43,478 nucleotides of DNA. Origin: JBNLAN01 sp050302175 (GTDB taxonomy: Bacteria; Pseudomonadota; Zetaproteobacteria; Mariprofundales; Mariprofundaceae). The stretch spans positions 1 through 43,478 of the forward strand of contig JBNLAN010000026.1 of assembly GCA_050302175.1 (NCBI GenBank), given 5' to 3'. This document shows positions 1 to 8,305 of the stretch, piece by piece; positions within the stretch are counted from its first letter, which is position 1; each line of letters opens with the position of its first letter. Under the pieces are notes generated by a model. It did not search any database and was not told where the DNA came from. It saw only the letters and a list, made by a program, of their open reading frames with translations. The position numbers were made by a program, and so were the translations under genes.

Positions 1-1
1 C

Positions 2-403
2 TCCGGAAAAGCCAGCGTGGAAGATAACGATAGCAACACCGGACGCATTCGCATCGCATCTGTTGATGCAGGTGCAATGTTTGGCGAGCTGACCTTCATG
101 AACAACCATTCGACAACAGCAGAAGTAGTTGCCCGGGAGGATTGCATTGTTTACAAACTTTCACGTGACGATTTTTCCAAACTGATGCATGAGCGCGAAC
201 TGGGATTCGCCATCTTTACTGCCATGCTGGAAAATCAGGCGAATATCATCCGCACCATGAATGCGCAAATGGTGCCCGTATTACAAAAGCTGGCGAAAAA
301 AGCGGCAAGCCTTCCAACTTTCGTGAAAATATTTGCGCTGATTTTTATTCTCGCCTACCTGTCGGCGTTTATTTTCATCTCATTCAAGGATTTTGCTTAC
401 TAA
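2..403 (+). CDS. Cyclic-nucleotide-binding domain protein with C-terminal membrane anchor (5'-truncated)
   Basis: The reading frame is open to the left edge, so the true start lies outside the window. The visible part is the C-terminal half of a Crp/PKA-type cNMP-binding beta-roll. The segment with G-x-M-F-G-E-L-T-F followed by T-T-A-E-V-V-A matches the phosphate-binding-cassette region, where family members have F-G-E-(L/I/M)-(A/T) and a following Arg; here Thr-Thr occupies the place of the usual R-(S/T)-A, so ligand binding is uncertain. After a helical region (about residues 60-95) the protein ends in a hydrophobic segment, roughly the last 25 residues, with positive charges before it, which looks like a C-terminal transmembrane anchor. 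No HTH is present, so this is not a transcription factor of CRP type. It converges on the lpoA-like gene and ends just before a hairpin terminator. Family assignment is fairly secure; ligand and role are unknown. Confidence 0.7.
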   Translation, partial: SGKASVEDNDSNTGRIRIASVDAGAMFGELTFMNNHSTTAEVVAREDCIVYKLSRDDFSKLMHERELGFAIFTAMLENQANIIRTMNAQMVPVLQKLAKKAASLPTFVKIFALIFILAYLSAFIFISFKDFAY

Positions 404-443
404 ATAAGAACCCACTTTACATTGTAAGTCGATAATATGATAA

Positions 444-470
444 AAAAAGCCCGGCATGGCCGGGCTTTTT
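444..470. terminator. Bidirectional rho-independent terminator
   Basis: A perfect hairpin has seven G/C-rich pairs (449-455 with 459-465) around a 3-nt ATG loop. It is flanked by an A run (444-448) and a T run (466-470), so it can act on both strands. It lies between the convergent cNMP-binding gene and lpoA-like gene. Confidence 0.9.
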
Positions 471-488
471 AACGCTCATTCAACTTAT

Positions 489-2426
489 TTAGCCAGCTGG
501 CACTATCCTGCCGCGCTGAATCCCGAATATTTTCGGAGATTTGATACCGATACCGCTATTTAGAAACTGCACATGGCCTGTCAGGCCAGGGAAACCATTC
601 ACATCTTTCAGTCCTTCTATCAACCCCTCACCGGAGAGCCCCAGCTTGGTGGTCAGAATCGCAGCAATCATCACCGAATCGTAAGTAAGCCCTGCGAGCT
701 TATCCGGCTTACCGGAACCCCATAGCTCATGGTAACTGGCGACAAAGCGGCGCACCTCCGGATCGCTCCCTTCCGGAAACTCCACGTCGCTAAAACGGCT
801 CTTCGAGAGATAGCGCCCCCGATCATCGAGCAGATGCCCGTCACGCCAGCGCTCGCTGCCATAGAGATAGACACCGCGCACATCCACATAAGCAAGCTGA
901 CCGGCAAGAATCGCAACCATTTTACCGGGAAGCGCCAGATAGATGCCATCGAATGAAACCGGCATGCGGATCTCCATATCCGGGTTTGCCGAGATATCCA
1001 GCTCCTCTTCCAGCACAGCAAGCAGCTCTTCATCATCAGTATGGAAACGCATTTTCTGCAGAAGCTTGCGATGATCGATGTCGCCCGCTGTAAGCGTCAC
1101 CTCATCCGAGATTTCACCACCGAAAGCCTTAAACTCCGCCCGGAAATTAGCGGCTTCGTGCAGACTGCTTGGATCAGAGGCCGAAATAACCACCGCCTTG
1201 CGCACACCCTCACGCCACGCATATTCAGCCATAACCCGAGCCTGAACCGCATAAGCCAGCGTATGCGAGAACATCTCCGGCACCTCTTCAACCAGCTCGA
1301 TATTGGCGCTCAATGTAAGCACTGGTACATCGGACTTAAGATAAGGTAACAAGGCCTCGCTGCACTCATTCAGCAACGGCCCGATCACCATCGTCGCTCC
1401 ATCCGAAACCAGCCGCTTATAGGCAGCTACAGCCTTGTGCGGGTCGGAGGCAGCATCCTCGATGCGCAGCGTAAAATTATCGCCCGCCTGCAAACCGGCA
1501 AAAGCCATGCGCACACCCCGCAAAGCCTCCTGCCCATATTTCGCGTACTTACCGGACAAAGGTAACAACACCCCAACCGTAGCATGTCGTGTGATTCCGG
1601 AAGCCCAGTTTCGCAACTGCGGGATAATCGGTGAGTCGGGCATGTCGGCAGCAGCCATATCGGTAATTGTTTGCAGCATGGGCATATTGCCATGCATCAA
1701 CTGCACCTTGGCAGCCGAAAGATAAAACTGCTCGCCATCAATCCCTTTCAACCGGCCTTCAAGCCTGAGCCTGGAGATGGTATCAAGCGAAGCACGACCG
1801 GCGGACTCTCTGAGCCAGATATCGCGGCGCGAATCATCCAGACGAGCCGCAGAAAAATACCACTCAACCGCCTCGGTTTCCGGTGCATAACGCGCCAGCG
1901 TCGCACCAAGACTGATCGCCTCATCGGCCAGTTCCCGGGTCAGACGCTTATGATCCAGCACAGTGCGAAGTTCGGAGAGAGCCTCTTTCTCTTCACTCTG
2001 CTCCAGCCACCACTTGGCCAGCCACATATGCGCATAAGGGATCAAAGCATGGTTTGGATAGCGCTTGAACAGGCCTCGAACATCACTAAGCGCTTCGGGA
2101 TACTGAAAACGCAATAGCAGTTCGGAACGGCGAAAACTGGCTTCCTCGGCAAGTGGTCCAGGCGATTCTTTGGCGATAAGCTCCAATGCCTGCAAAGCGC
2201 CATCGATATCGTCCTGCACATATGCCATATTCATGGCTTGCTGGATCGCCTGAGAAGTTTGTGGCGGCGGCGCCAGCTGCACCGTTGGTTGCAATCCGGT
2301 TCCATAGCGCGAGTCTTTGACCGTTTTCGGGCCACACCCGGCAAGCAGAAGGCTGGAAAGCATAATAAATATAACTATTTTCGGCATTGCCGGCGCCGAA
2401 AAAGCGGGATAACGTACTTGATTCAT
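489..2426 (-). CDS. lpoA: Penicillin-binding-protein activator LpoA-like lipoprotein (LppC family)
   Basis: Outer-membrane lipoprotein expected to stimulate a class A penicillin-binding protein from the outside of the peptidoglycan. The signal peptide ends in a lipobox L-L-A-G-C near residue 31. Residues about 50-270 look like TPR-type helical repeats. From about residue 280 a type-1 periplasmic-binding-protein fold begins (V-G-V-L-L-P-L-S-G-K-Y-A, a hallmark of LppC/LpoA and of amino-acid-binding proteins). The length of 645 aa is close to LpoA of Enterobacteria. The neighbourhood (rsmI divergent, yraN, SIS protein, dolP) repeats the E. coli locus, which strengthens the call. The start is uncertain: the ATG at 2426 overlaps the rsmI start codon head to head, while an in-frame ATG at 2387 gives a more compact signal peptide; neither has a clear Shine-Dalgarno site. 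Confidence 0.82.
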   Translation of the reverse strand: MNQVRYPAFSAPAMPKIVIFIMLSSLLLAGCGPKTVKDSRYGTGLQPTVQLAPPPQTSQAIQQAMNMAYVQDDIDGALQALELIAKESPGPLAEEASFRRSELLLRFQYPEALSDVRGLFKRYPNHALIPYAHMWLAKWWLEQSEEKEALSELRTVLDHKRLTRELADEAISLGATLARYAPETEAVEWYFSAARLDDSRRDIWLRESAGRASLDTISRLRLEGRLKGIDGEQFYLSAAKVQLMHGNMPMLQTITDMAAADMPDSPIIPQLRNWASGITRHATVGVLLPLSGKYAKYGQEALRGVRMAFAGLQAGDNFTLRIEDAASDPHKAVAAYKRLVSDGATMVIGPLLNECSEALLPYLKSDVPVLTLSANIELVEEVPEMFSHTLAYAVQARVMAEYAWREGVRKAVVISASDPSSLHEAANFRAEFKAFGGEISDEVTLTAGDIDHRKLLQKMRFHTDDEELLAVLEEELDISANPDMEIRMPVSFDGIYLALPGKMVAILAGQLAYVDVRGVYLYGSERWRDGHLLDDRGRYLSKSRFSDVEFPEGSDPEVRRFVASYHELWGSGKPDKLAGLTYDSVMIAAILTTKLGLSGEGLIEGLKDVNGFPGLTGHVQFLNSGIGIKSPKIFGIQRGRIVPAG

Positions 2427-3288
2427 GGGAACGCATCATAATCAGAAGATGGGCTCGGGCCAACTGTTCATCGTCGCAACACCTATCGGCAACCTTGCCG
2501 ACATCAGTTTCCGTGCCGTGGAAATTCTGGGCCGGGTTGATGCAATCGCCGCCGAAGATACCCGAACCAGCAAGCGTCTTCTCAACCATTACAGCATTGC
2601 CACACCCATGCTCAGCTACCACGAGCACAACGAGCAAACCGCAACCGGAAAAGTTCTCGCTCGCCTTCAGGAGGGGCAAAATATCGCCCTGATCAGTGAT
2701 GCAGGCACGCCATTAATCAGCGACCCCGGCTATCGCCTGGTTTCTGCAGTACGTGCCGCCGGCTTTACCGTTGTTCCTATTCCGGGTGCCTGCAGCCCTG
2801 TTGCCGCACTTTCCGCCTCCGGCCTTCCAACCGACCGTTTCGCCTTTTTGGGCTTCCCCCCCCGTTCTGGGAAAGCACGCCGGAATTTTTTCACTGCTAT
2901 GCCGCTGGAGATGACCATCGCTATCTTCGAATCACCACGGCGCCTGCTTGCCACTCTGAACGAACTGCGCGACCTTGCCCCTAACCGCACTCTTTGCGTG
3001 GCGCGCGAAATTACCAAGCTGCATGAAGAGTTTGTCTCCGGCGATGCCGATCACCTGATTGCACACTTTGAAGCGCAGGAACCACGTGGCGAAATCGTAC
3101 TGCTACTCGGCCCCTGCAATACGCCAGTCAGCGCTGCAAGCGATGCGGATATTATCAAGCGTCTGCAGCAGCCAGATATTGCCTACCTGCCCCCTTCGGC
3201 ACGCGCCAAGCAGATTGCCAAAATGCTCAATACTTCCCGCGACAGAGTCTACAAACTGCTGATGTCGATCTCCGACGAAGCCAAATAA
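2425..3288 (+). CDS. rsmI: 16S rRNA (cytidine1402-2'-O)-methyltransferase
   Basis: SAM-dependent tetrapyrrole-methylase-fold enzyme that 2'-O-methylates C1402 in the ribosomal P site. The diagnostic segments are all present: V-A-T-P-I-G-N-L-A-D-I near the N-terminus, E-D-T-R-T-S-K-R-L-L, the glycine-rich S-D-A-G-T-P-L-I-S-D-P-G, and P-I-P-G-A-C-S-P-V-A-A-L-S-A-S-G-L. The length of 287 aa equals E. coli RsmI, and the ATG at 2425 places the conserved Q-L-F-I-V block at the same distance from the start as in E. coli. An alternative ATG at 2449 would shorten it by eight residues. First gene of the long plus-strand operon; yraN starts two bases after its stop. Confidence 0.95.
   Translation: MGTHHNQKMGSGQLFIVATPIGNLADISFRAVEILGRVDAIAAEDTRTSKRLLNHYSIATPMLSYHEHNEQTATGKVLARLQEGQNIALISDAGTPLISDPGYRLVSAVRAAGFTVVPIPGACSPVAALSASGLPTDRFAFLGFPPRSGKARRNFFTAMPLEMTIAIFESPRRLLATLNELRDLAPNRTLCVAREITKLHEEFVSGDADHLIAHFEAQEPRGEIVLLLGPCNTPVSAASDADIIKRLQQPDIAYLPPSARAKQIAKMLNTSRDRVYKLLMSISDEAK
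2435..2463 (-). promoter_or_regulatory. Candidate sigma-70 promoter for the lpoA-like gene
   Basis: On the minus strand TTGGCC (2458-2463) is followed after 17 nt by TATGAT (2435-2440). If used, transcription would begin near 2428, giving a short leader for a start at 2387 and an almost leaderless mRNA for a start at 2426. It lies inside the 5' end of rsmI. Prediction from motif match only. Confidence 0.3.
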
Positions 3289-3290
3289 AC

Positions 3291-3653
3291 ATGAGCACCG
3301 CATCTGGAAGAGAAGGCGAAAACTTTGCCGCCCGATATCTTGAAAAGCAGGGCTACAGGATTATTGATCGCAACTATCGTGCGGGCCGAGGCGAAATCGA
3401 TATCGTTGCCCGAAACAGAGAGCTGCTTGCCTTCATCGAAGTGAAATCCCACGCCACGCATGAAAGCGGACTGTTGGCAGTGACACCGCAGAAGTGCGAG
3501 CGGCTAAAATCAGCTGCAACAGCATTCCTGGGCACCCACCCTGACCTTGCGGCATTGCAATGCCGCTTCGATTTAATCATTCTCACGCCAAGACGGGCCT
3601 GGCTGGGCAGGAAGCGCTTTCATGCCGAGCACATGCCCGATATATTCAGATAG
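3291..3653 (+). CDS. yraN: UPF0102/YraN family nuclease-like protein
   Basis: A 120-aa protein of the YraN (UPF0102) family, a small restriction-endonuclease-like fold distantly related to Holliday-junction resolvases; its cellular role is not established. The family signature is clear: G-E-x2-A-A-R-Y-L near the N-terminus, N-Y-R-A-G-R-G-E-I-D-I-V-A, and F-I-E-V-K-S, which supplies the E/D-x(n)-E-x-K catalytic-type pattern. The start codon lies two bases after the rsmI stop, so the two are almost certainly cotranscribed and translationally coupled. The rsmI-yraN-SIS gene order is widely conserved in proteobacteria. Confidence 0.93.
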   Translation: MSTASGREGENFAARYLEKQGYRIIDRNYRAGRGEIDIVARNRELLAFIEVKSHATHESGLLAVTPQKCERLKSAATAFLGTHPDLAALQCRFDLIILTPRRAWLGRKRFHAEHMPDIFR

Positions 3654-3709
3654 AGACAAACATCCGAACGCAATATTCGGATAAAACAGCAACAAGGATT
3701 GGAACACAC

Positions 3710-4294
3710 ATGGAAACATTGATCAGGCAGGCGATGGACGAAGGTATTGCACTGCGGCAGAGCTGCCGCGACACCCTGACCGCTCCATTGCTACAAATTG
3801 CCGAAACCATGTGCTCCTGCCTGAAAAACGGCGGGAAAATTCTGGTTTGCGGCAACGGTGGTTCAGCGGCCGATGCGCAACATTTCGCAGGTGAACTGGT
3901 GAACCGCTTCGAAATGAATCGCCCGGGGCTCGCAGCCATTGCGCTAACACACGACGCATCGGTTATCACCAGCATTGCCAACGACTTTTCGTTTGACGAC
4001 GTATTTGCCCGGCAGGTACAGGCATTGGGCCGCCCTCGTGATATCCTACTCGCCATTTCCACCAGCGGCAGCTCTCCCAATATTATCCGGGCGATTCATG
4101 CCGCCGCTGAGAGAGGCATGCAGAGCATTGCACTAACCGGCAAGGATGGCGGCGAACTTCGCGATAACTCTGACGTACATATTCATCTGAATATCGCGCA
4201 CCCATCCACACCGCGCGTGCAGGAGATGCACATCACCTGTCTGCATATTGTCTGCACACTGGTCGACCAGACCCTGTTCGGAGGCAAGACATGA
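3710..4294 (+). CDS. gmhA: Sedoheptulose-7-phosphate isomerase (SIS domain; GmhA/DiaA family)
   Basis: GmhA isomerises sedoheptulose 7-phosphate to D-glycero-D-manno-heptose 7-phosphate, the first step to ADP-heptose of LPS core. The SIS fold shows C-G-N-G-G-S-A-A-D-A-Q-H and S-T-S-G-S-S-P-N phosphate-binding loops. H58, E62, Q171 and H179 match the zinc/catalytic set of E. coli GmhA (H61, E65, Q172, H180). The ATG at 3710 is preceded by AAGGAT and gives 194 aa, the usual length; the open frame further upstream overlaps yraN and is not used. The position after yraN is where E. coli carries diaA, a GmhA paralogue acting on DnaA, so a DiaA-like role cannot be excluded. A downstream rfaE2 in the same operon favours the heptose role. 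It overlaps the next gene by ATGA. Confidence 0.85.
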   Translation: METLIRQAMDEGIALRQSCRDTLTAPLLQIAETMCSCLKNGGKILVCGNGGSAADAQHFAGELVNRFEMNRPGLAAIALTHDASVITSIANDFSFDDVFARQVQALGRPRDILLAISTSGSSPNIIRAIHAAAERGMQSIALTGKDGGELRDNSDVHIHLNIAHPSTPRVQEMHITCLHIVCTLVDQTLFGGKT

Positions 4295-5250
4295 GCATCA
4301 AACCACTCAATTTCAACGCATTGAAAACCATCCCGCTGGCCAAGCGTAAAACCGACCACGACGAAGCTGATTTTTGCGCCCCTTTCAATGCCGGCGCCAG
4401 TTTTTCAGACTTTCTGTGTAGTCTCCCGAATTTAGGAACCTCCGCCGACCTGTTTGAACTCCGTGATGCCATTGTAAGCGCCCACCGACGCGGCAGACGT
4501 GTCGTAGTTGGCTGTGGCGGACATGTCATCGCCTCTGGCTTAAGCCCGCTACTGATCCGCCTTCTGGAAAAACGCATCATCTCTGCGATTGCCCTGACCG
4601 GAGCCGCCATGCTGCAGGATGTCGAGGTTGCCCTGACCGGTCACACGGTGCATACCGGCAACAAAGAGCTTGCAAGCGGCCACTTCTGTGTCACCGAAGA
4701 GACAGGCCGCCTGATCAATGAGGCGGTCAATTTCGGTGTGATCGAAAACTGGGGCTTTGGCGAAAGCATCGGCAAAAAGCTGAACGACTCCGAGCCCGAG
4801 CATATCGATCACTCCATTCTTGCCACCGCCACACGCTACGGTATCCCGATTACCGTTCACCCGGCGATAGGTGCGGACGCGTTCAATCTGCATCCAAGTG
4901 CCCACGGCGAATCGCTTGGTGCGGCAGGTATGCACGATGCCCGCCTGCTGGCGGCAGTGGTTGCTGAAGCCAGTGGTGGCGTGCTGCTGAATGTTGCATC
5001 GGGTGTCGTGATTCCCCGCGTGTTTGTGCAGGCGGTTGATGCTGCACGCAACCTTGGCAAAAAGGTCGAAAAACTGACCACTGCCATGATTGACTCCGAT
5101 GCCGCAGACTCTGCAGTGGCCGATATCGTCAAGCGGCTGTCACAGTCCGGCGGACGTGGTATCTGGCTGCCGGGCCCGGAAGAGCTGTTGCTTCCTTTTC
5201 TGTTTGCAGCCGTTGCCGATGCTTTGGGAGACGACGATGCAACCGAATAA
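4291..5250 (+). CDS. Deoxyhypusine-synthase-like protein of unknown function
   Basis: A 319-aa protein I cannot name. Several blocks resemble the Rossmann-like NAD-dependent deoxyhypusine synthase (DHS) family: a glycine-containing loop followed by a helix (residues about 72-95), then I-S-A-I-A-L-T-G-A-A-M-L-Q-D-V (about 98-111), which parallels the DHS block ending in T-(T/G)-A-G/N-x3-(H/E)-D-L, and later I-P-I-T-V-H-P-A-I-G (about 185-194) followed by a D-A-R-L-L-A segment. Where DHS has G-G-G-V-x-K-H-H with the catalytic lysine, this protein has N-V-A-S-G-V-V-I-P-R-V-F (234-245), with no lysine. The start overlaps gmhA by ATGA and the end overlaps the next small gene. Location in a heptose/envelope operon suggests an envelope role. 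The homology is my reading of motifs, not a search result. Confidence 0.55.
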   Translation: MSIKPLNFNALKTIPLAKRKTDHDEADFCAPFNAGASFSDFLCSLPNLGTSADLFELRDAIVSAHRRGRRVVVGCGGHVIASGLSPLLIRLLEKRIISAIALTGAAMLQDVEVALTGHTVHTGNKELASGHFCVTEETGRLINEAVNFGVIENWGFGESIGKKLNDSEPEHIDHSILATATRYGIPITVHPAIGADAFNLHPSAHGESLGAAGMHDARLLAAVVAEASGGVLLNVASGVVIPRVFVQAVDAARNLGKKVEKLTTAMIDSDAADSAVADIVKRLSQSGGRGIWLPGPEELLLPFLFAAVADALGDDDATE

Positions 5251-5368
5251 CGAGGAACAGCAACCTCATCACAACTGGAACAGGCGCGTTAAAAAACCCG
5301 CCTGGCCGATGTATGTGGGGCTTGCGATTTTATCAATTCTTATTGCCTATCTGTTGAGTTCAACATGA
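5237..5368 (+). CDS. 43-aa single-span membrane protein
   Basis: The short ORF starts at ATG 5237 with GGGAG (5226-5230) upstream, overlaps the 3' end of the preceding gene by 14 bases and overlaps dolP by ATGA. The translation has a hydrophilic, His/Asn/Gln-rich N-terminus, a basic patch R-R-V-K-K, then one hydrophobic span of about 20 residues at the C-terminus. It may be a tail-anchored protein with the N-terminus in the cytoplasm. No family recognised. Ribosome-binding site, both-side overlaps and a clean membrane span argue that it is a real gene. Confidence 0.6.
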   Translation: MQPNNEEQQPHHNWNRRVKKPAWPMYVGLAILSILIAYLLSST

Positions 5369-5949
5369 AGAAGATACCCATCACCGTCAAATTGATACTT
5401 TTCTGTTTACTGCTTCCTGCCCTGAATGGCTGTGTCGCTACAGCGCTTGTCGGCGGAGCCGCTGCGACCGGCAGCGCCATTTATGATGAGCGCTCCGTGC
5501 AGAAACATGCCGACGACATCGCTTTGACATCCAGGCTGGAGGCGCGCCTTATCGCAGAGAAGGACATGCCATCCCGTTTTCTGAATATCGAAATATTCAA
5601 TGCAGAGGTAATACTGACCGGATACCTGCCCTCGCAAGACCACATTGATCGTGCCATCTATATTTGCAAAAACTTCGAAGGCGTCCGCGCTGTACGCAGT
5701 AAAGTGCAAATTGGCCAGCCTCCTCTCAAAGAGGTTGTTTCCGACAGTCTGGTGACCACCAAGGTCAAAACCGCCCTGCTTAAAGACCCAATGGTCTCCG
5801 GTTTTGCAATTCATGTCGAAACCGTCAAAGGGAGAGTTTACTTGCAAGGGCTCGTCAAGGAGCTCGAACATAAATACCGTGCCCGCTCTGTCGCTCGAAA
5901 AGTTGATGGTGTGCAGGAAGTGATCGACCTGCTTCGGGTCTCGCAGTAA
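5365..5949 (+). CDS. dolP: Dual BON-domain outer-membrane lipoprotein DolP (YraP)
   Basis: The signal peptide carries a lipobox (L-N-G-C) near residue 23, then a Gly/Ala-rich V-G-G-A-A-A-T-G-S linker typical of YraP. Two BON domains follow: about residues 50-115 (containing I-E-I-F-N-A-E-V-I-L-T-G) and 125-194 (containing V-E-T-V-K-G-R-V-Y-L-Q-G). E. coli DolP is 191 aa; this protein is 194. DolP binds anionic phospholipid, localises to the division site and supports outer-membrane integrity. Its gene is the distal member of the same conserved locus in Enterobacteria. Here it is coupled by ATGA to the small membrane protein upstream. Confidence 0.88.
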   Translation: MKKIPITVKLILFCLLLPALNGCVATALVGGAAATGSAIYDERSVQKHADDIALTSRLEARLIAEKDMPSRFLNIEIFNAEVILTGYLPSQDHIDRAIYICKNFEGVRAVRSKVQIGQPPLKEVVSDSLVTTKVKTALLKDPMVSGFAIHVETVKGRVYLQGLVKELEHKYRARSVARKVDGVQEVIDLLRVSQ

Positions 5950-5970
5950 GGTCTTACGAGAGCCCCTACC

Positions 5971-6438
5971 ATGATGACTCCGCTTGAAGAGGCTCGCGCC
6001 ACCGTTCACGCCTGGCAAAAAGAGGGTCAGAAGATTGTGTTTACCAATGGCTGCTTTGATCTGTTGCATCCCGGCCATGTTGCCTACCTGCACGATGCCC
6101 GGATGCTCGGCAATCGACTCATTATCGGCCTGAACGATGACGACTCGATCCGGCGACTCAAGGGAGATTCGCGCCCCATCAACAACCTGCATGACCGCGC
6201 AGCCATGCTTTTTGCTCTCAAACCGGTCGATCTGGTCACCCCCTTTTCAGAGGATACCCCCCTTAAACTTATCCTGGGACTCAAACCGGATATTCTGGTC
6301 AAAGGCGGCGACTATCACCCGTCCAACATCGTCGGCGCCAGTGAAGTCCTTGGCTGGGGCGGTGAAGTCAAAGTGATCCCTTTCCTGGAGGGGTATTCAA
6401 GCACCCGGCTCATCGAAAAAATCAGACAAGCGGAATGA
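5971..6438 (+). CDS. rfaE2: D-glycero-beta-D-manno-heptose 1-phosphate adenylyltransferase (stand-alone)
   Basis: Cytidylyltransferase-fold enzyme that adenylates heptose-1-phosphate to ADP-heptose, corresponding to the C-terminal half of E. coli HldE. The motifs are textbook: F-T-N-G-C-F-D-L-L-H-P-G-H (HxGH at residues 33-36), G-L-N-D-D-D-S-I-R-R-L-K-G, P-D-I-L-V-K-G-G-D-Y, and S-T-R-L-I-E-K-I near the end. At 155 aa it is a single-domain enzyme, so the kinase half (RfaE1/HldE-N) must be encoded elsewhere. Start choice is between two adjacent ATGs (5971 or 5974). The stop overlaps the pdxB start by ATGA. Together with gmhA it supplies the ADP-heptose pathway for LPS inner core. Confidence 0.93.
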   Translation: MMTPLEEARATVHAWQKEGQKIVFTNGCFDLLHPGHVAYLHDARMLGNRLIIGLNDDDSIRRLKGDSRPINNLHDRAAMLFALKPVDLVTPFSEDTPLKLILGLKPDILVKGGDYHPSNIVGASEVLGWGGEVKVIPFLEGYSSTRLIEKIRQAE

Positions 6439-7611
6439 CGTCGCCAAGACTGACTATCATCGCCGATGCCCACATCTGGGGTGTCGAATCTGCATTTACC
6501 GCACTGCCCGGATTTGATGTGGAGCTACGCATTCTCGAAAACAAACACATCAATCATGCTGCTTTAGCAGATGCCGATATCCTTATCACCCGCTCATCCA
6601 CCCGCGTTAATCGTGAGCTGCTTGAAGGCACGCCGGTCCGCTTTGCCGCCACAGCGACAATCGGCGACGATCACTACGACAAGGCGTGGCTGGAGCAGAA
6701 CAACATCGCATGGGCCAATGCGGCCGGTAGCTCCACCGCTTCGGTGGTCGAGTATATGCTGACGCTGCTGCTGGAGCTGCACGGACGCGGCCTGTTCGAG
6801 ATGGAGCAATCAACGCTGGGCGTGGTCGGGGTAGGCCGAATCGGCTCTGCACTGGCTTCACGCTGTCAGGCCCTCGGAGTCAAACTACTGCTCAACGACC
6901 CGCCGCGACAGAGAGATGGCGCGCCGGGGCTGTTACCGCTGGAGTCGCTGCTGGAGTCTGCCGACGTGATTACGCTGCACACGCCGCTAAATCGAGACGG
7001 GCCGAACTCGACTTTTCACCTGATCGACGAATCTTTCCTGCGTCGCTTCAAGGGCCACGGCATCATCAATGCCGCCCGCGGCGCCTGCATCGATAACCAG
7101 GCACTGCTAAAGTGGCTGGAGGGCGATAGCTCCCGCTGGGCCGTGCTCGATTGCTGGGAGAACGAGCCACTGGTTTCACGCGAACTGCTCTCCCATCCGC
7201 AGCTCGTGATCGCCACTCCGCACATTGCCGGTCATTCCCTCGACGGCAAAGCAGCCAATACTCGCTTTGTCTATGACAAGCTCTGTGCATTTCTGGACGT
7301 TTCTCCGTGCTGGCAGGAGGCAGACGAGCTACCGCTTGCCGATACGATCGGTATTGCCAATTGCGGCGGTGATCCGTGGCGCGATCTGGGCGCTTTAACG
7401 CAGCAGCTCTATCCGTTGCTGCGCGACGACACCGAAATGAAGTCGTGGCCAAGGCAGGATGATAAGGGCCTGCGACAGTCGTTTTCGCACTATCGTCGCC
7501 ACTATCCGGTGCGCAGGGGCTGGAATATTCCGCAGTTTTCTCTCGCTCCGGGTTGCGACGGATTGCAGCGGCTGGCTGACAAGGCGGGAATCTCTCTGGC
7601 AGGATTGAGGC

Positions 7612-7619
<8 letters not shown>
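6435..7619 (+). CDS. pdxB: 4-phosphoerythronate dehydrogenase
   Basis: NAD-dependent D-2-hydroxyacid dehydrogenase of pyridoxal-phosphate synthesis (DXP-dependent route). The nucleotide-binding loop reads V-V-G-V-G-R-I-G. The catalytic triad is recognisable as Arg in N-A-A-R-G-A, Glu in W-E-N-E-P, and His in P-H-I-A-G-H-S. The segment D-P-P-R-Q-R-D-G and the phrase T-L-H-T-P-L-N-R-D-G-P are PdxB-type rather than SerA- or lactate-dehydrogenase-type. The C-terminal region with H-Y-R-R-H-Y-P-V-R-R corresponds to the PdxB dimerisation domain (DUF3410). Length 394 aa, close to the family. It overlaps rfaE2 at its start and orn at its end. Confidence 0.9.
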
Positions 7620-8178
<559 letters not shown>

Positions 8179-8186
8179 CGTCCGCA

Positions 8187-8202
8187 TGTGATGCCGATCA
8201 CG
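8187..8202. promoter_or_regulatory. CRP/FNR-type palindromic operator candidate
   Basis: TGTGA-N6-TCACG, with the flanking bases extending the dyad to TGTGAT/ATCACG. It differs from the E. coli CRP core TGTGA-N6-TCACA at one position. It lies between the orn stop and a candidate promoter for the OmpA-family gene, with its centre about 54 bp upstream of the predicted start point. There is no T tract after it, which argues against a terminator for orn. Confidence 0.45.
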
Positions 8203-8214
8203 GTTAATTCGTGC

Positions 8215-8242
8215 TTGCGACACATTGTATTTGCCGGATAAT
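8215..8242 (+). promoter_or_regulatory. Candidate sigma-70 promoter of the OmpA-family gene
   Basis: TTGCGA (8215-8220), a 16-nt spacer, and GATAAT (8237-8242), five of six matches to the -10 consensus. Predicted transcription start near 8249 leaves a leader of about 57 nt before the ATG at 8306. Confidence 0.4.
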
Positions 8243-8305
8243 TCCTACTTTAATTGCGTAAAAATAAAACAGCCCCTTTCGGAGCCCTTTTGGAGATATA
8301 TCACA

